NCBI GenBank assembly: GCA_030691435.1
Contig: JAUYEK010000223.1
Coordinates: 1 to 6,724, forward strand
Source: Sulfuricella sp.
GTDB taxonomy: Bacteria; Pseudomonadota; Gammaproteobacteria; Burkholderiales; Sulfuricellaceae
DNA: 6,724 nucleotides
Direction of reading: 5' to 3'
Each line of letters opens with the position of its first letter. The first letter of the stretch is position 1. Positions 5,861 to 6,724 of the stretch are shown here, piece by piece. The position numbers were made by a program, and so were the translations under genes. The notes under the pieces are model-generated. The model did no database searches. It was not told the origin of the DNA and worked only from the letters and a program-made list of their open reading frames with translations.

Positions 5861-6280
5861 CTGCCGCAGCGCGGCACCGTTTTGGGTTTCGATTTCGGCA
5901 TCAAGCGCATCGGCGTGGCGGTGGGCGAACTGGAGCTGGGGCTGGCGCATCCCTTGACGACGGTTCTGGGGGAAAGCAACGACCAGCGCTTCGGCGCCAT
6001 CGAGGCGCTGCTCAAGGAATGGCAGCCGGCGCTGGTGGTGGTGGGGTTGCCCGCTCACGCGGATGGCGAGGAGCACGAAATGAGCGCGCGCTGCCGGCGC
6101 TTCGCGCACCAGCTGGAAGGCCGCTTCGGCCTCAAGGTGGTGCTGGTGGACGAGCGCCATAGCTCCACTGCGGCGAGCGAGGATCTGAACGAAGCCGGGG
6201 TACGCGGGCGCAAGCAGAAGGCGGTGCTGGACCAGGTCGCAGCGCAGCGGATATTGCAGTCTTATCTGGATGGGCTATGA
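5813..6280 (+). CDS. ruvX: YqgF/RuvX: RNase H-fold nuclease of pre-16S rRNA 5' processing
   Basis: YqgF-family proteins are RNase H-fold nucleases implicated in maturing the 5' end of 16S rRNA in the cytoplasm; the older name RuvX reflects a proposed Holliday-junction resolvase role. From TTG 5813 the protein is 155 residues. In that numbering GFDFGIKRIGVAVGE (25-39) carries the first catalytic Asp (D27), VVVGLPAHADG (75-85) is the central strand and loop, VLVDERHSSTAA (110-121) holds D113 and E114, and KAVLDQVAAQRILQSYL (136-152) holds the last Asp (D140). The start is ambiguous. GTG 5789 gives 163 residues; TTG 5813 is preferred for its AGGAGG. Either way the first 16 to 24 residues come from repeat sequence and are not family sequence. 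The ATG at 5763 that overlaps the yqgE stop now meets a TGA at 5790 and cannot express the gene. The body is intact and presumably functional. Confidence 0.88.
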   Translation: MGEENSPPHASRLTPHLPQRGTVLGFDFGIKRIGVAVGELELGLAHPLTTVLGESNDQRFGAIEALLKEWQPALVVVGLPAHADGEEHEMSARCRRFAHQLEGRFGLKVVLVDERHSSTAASEDLNEAGVRGRKQKAVLDQVAAQRILQSYLDGL

Positions 6281-6294
6281 AACCCCTAAACGGC

Positions 6295-6427
6295 TCAGCC
6301 ACAGATTACACGGATTAACACAGATAAAACAACAGTGCATGAATGCTGCCATTCGTCAGAAAGGCGCTTGAGATCAAAAAGGTAATTCATTGATAATCTG
6401 TGTGCATCTGTGTTAATCCGTGGCTGA
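6295..6427. repeat. Long-range inverted repeat filling the yqgF-pyrB gap
   Basis: TCAGCCAC (6295-6302) plus GGATTAACACAGAT (6312-6325) pair perfectly with ATCTGTGTTAATCC (6406-6419) plus GTGGCTGA (6420-6427). The left arm has nine extra bases, AGATTACAC, at 6303-6311. TAATCTGTG at 6394-6402 is also complementary to CACAGATTA in the left arm (6300-6308), so the arms can pair in more than one register. The 80-base centre has a small hairpin, GAATG 6341-6345 with CATTC 6350-6354. It resembles a dispersed ACACGGATTAACACAGAT repeat that I recall from environmental proteobacteria, which has not been checked. No ORF of useful length is present. Confidence 0.8.
6368..6397 (+). promoter_or_regulatory. 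Probable sigma-70-type promoter for pyrB
   Basis: TTGAGA at 6368-6373 and GATAAT at 6392-6397 each match consensus at 5/6 positions, with an 18-base spacer. Initiation near 6404 would give a leader of about 45 bases. The -10 overlaps the inner part of the right repeat arm, and most of that arm would be transcribed into the leader. Confidence 0.45.
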
Positions 6428-6447
6428 ACTGCTTTTTATAGGATGAT

Positions 6448-6724
6448 ATGAAAAACAATCCACAACTCAACAAGAACGGCGAGCTGCAGCACCTCCTTAC
6501 CATCGAAGGCTTGCCTGCGGCAACCTTGCGCCACATCCTCGACACCGCCTCGTCCTTCCTCGACATCCCCGAGCGCGAGGTGAAGAAGGTGCCGCTGCTG
6601 CAGGGCAAGGCCATTTTCAACCTGTTCTTCGAGCCCAGCACGCGCACCCGCACCACCTTCGAGATCGCCGCCAAGAAGCTGTCGGCCGACGTGATCAACC
6701 TCAACGTCGGCGCGTCCAGCACCA
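6448..6724 (+). CDS. pyrB: Aspartate carbamoyltransferase catalytic chain, 3' end missing
   Basis: Ninety-two codons and one base are present before the window ends; the frame is open throughout. PyrB condenses carbamoyl phosphate with L-aspartate to N-carbamoyl-aspartate, the committed step of pyrimidine synthesis, in the cytoplasm. The carbamoyl-phosphate binding motif [13 protein letters not shown] is at residues 60-72 (S64-T65-R66-T67-R68), followed by [14 protein letters not shown], where the second conserved Ser/Thr loop begins. The N-terminal lead [22 protein letters not shown] fits the proteobacterial chain that aligns without a PyrI partner. ATG 6448 has AGGA at 6440-6443, four bases away, which is rather close. 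Whether pyrC or a pyrC-like gene follows cannot be seen. In many betaproteobacteria pyrR lies between yqgF and pyrB; it is absent here. Confidence 0.95.
   Translation, partial: MKNNPQLNKNGELQHLLTIEGLPAATLRHILDTASSFLDIPEREVKKVPLLQGKAIFNLFFEPSTRTRTTFEIAAKKLSADVINLNVGASST

Noticed and set aside
6277..6318. Short ATG reading frame of 13 codons overlapping the yqgF stop (ATGA)
   Set aside because: It runs into the repeat and ends at once, does not resemble PyrR or a known pyrimidine leader peptide, and has no good ribosome site.
2139..6427. CRISPR array or phage attachment sites
   Set aside because: The repeats are unrelated single inverted elements, without regular spacers, cas genes, integrase or tRNA nearby.

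Overview
All seven genes lie on the + strand of a GC-rich bacterial chromosome segment. The protein types and gene order (mpl; an RNase II-family nuclease with the betaproteobacterial N-terminus; a TonB-like protein; yqgE; yqgF; pyrB) suggest a betaproteobacterium, perhaps of the Nitrosomonadales. That placement is inferred from protein character and repeat types, not from a marker gene.

Layout: (1) the 3' part of a hexose-6-phosphate mutarotase (yeaD type), cut by the window edge; (2) mpl, the murein-tripeptide recycling ligase; (3) an RNB-domain exoribonuclease; (4) a TonB-like energy transducer without exbB/exbD beside it; (5) yqgE (AlgH/UPF0301); (6) yqgF/ruvX, the RNase H-fold protein of 16S rRNA 5' processing; (7) the first 92 codons of pyrB, aspartate carbamoyltransferase. 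These are core functions: sugar phosphate metabolism, cell-wall recycling, RNA turnover, outer-membrane uptake, ribosome maturation and pyrimidine synthesis. No gap without a gene reaches 300 bases; the longest (6281-6447) is filled by an inverted repeat and a putative pyrB promoter.

The unusual content is between and inside the genes. Five inverted-repeat elements of at least four unrelated kinds lie within about 4.3 kb. Two (2139-2215 and 5107-5166) have REPIN architecture: two inverted REP units, each with a GTAG head and its own small palindrome. One CCCTCTCCC-type palindrome is read in frame inside the RNB nuclease gene. One block of inverted heptamers (GTGAGGG/CCTCACG) sits on the yqgE-yqgF junction and appears to have displaced the original yqgF start. 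Removing exactly that 86-base block restores an ATG that overlaps the yqgE stop, in frame with the conserved yqgF body. The fifth repeat fills the yqgF-pyrB gap, where many relatives carry pyrR. I see no phage, CRISPR, tRNA, rRNA or defence locus. The best candidate for something new is how these repeats supply a stop codon, an internal peptide, a start with its ribosome binding site, and part of a promoter to ordinary housekeeping genes.
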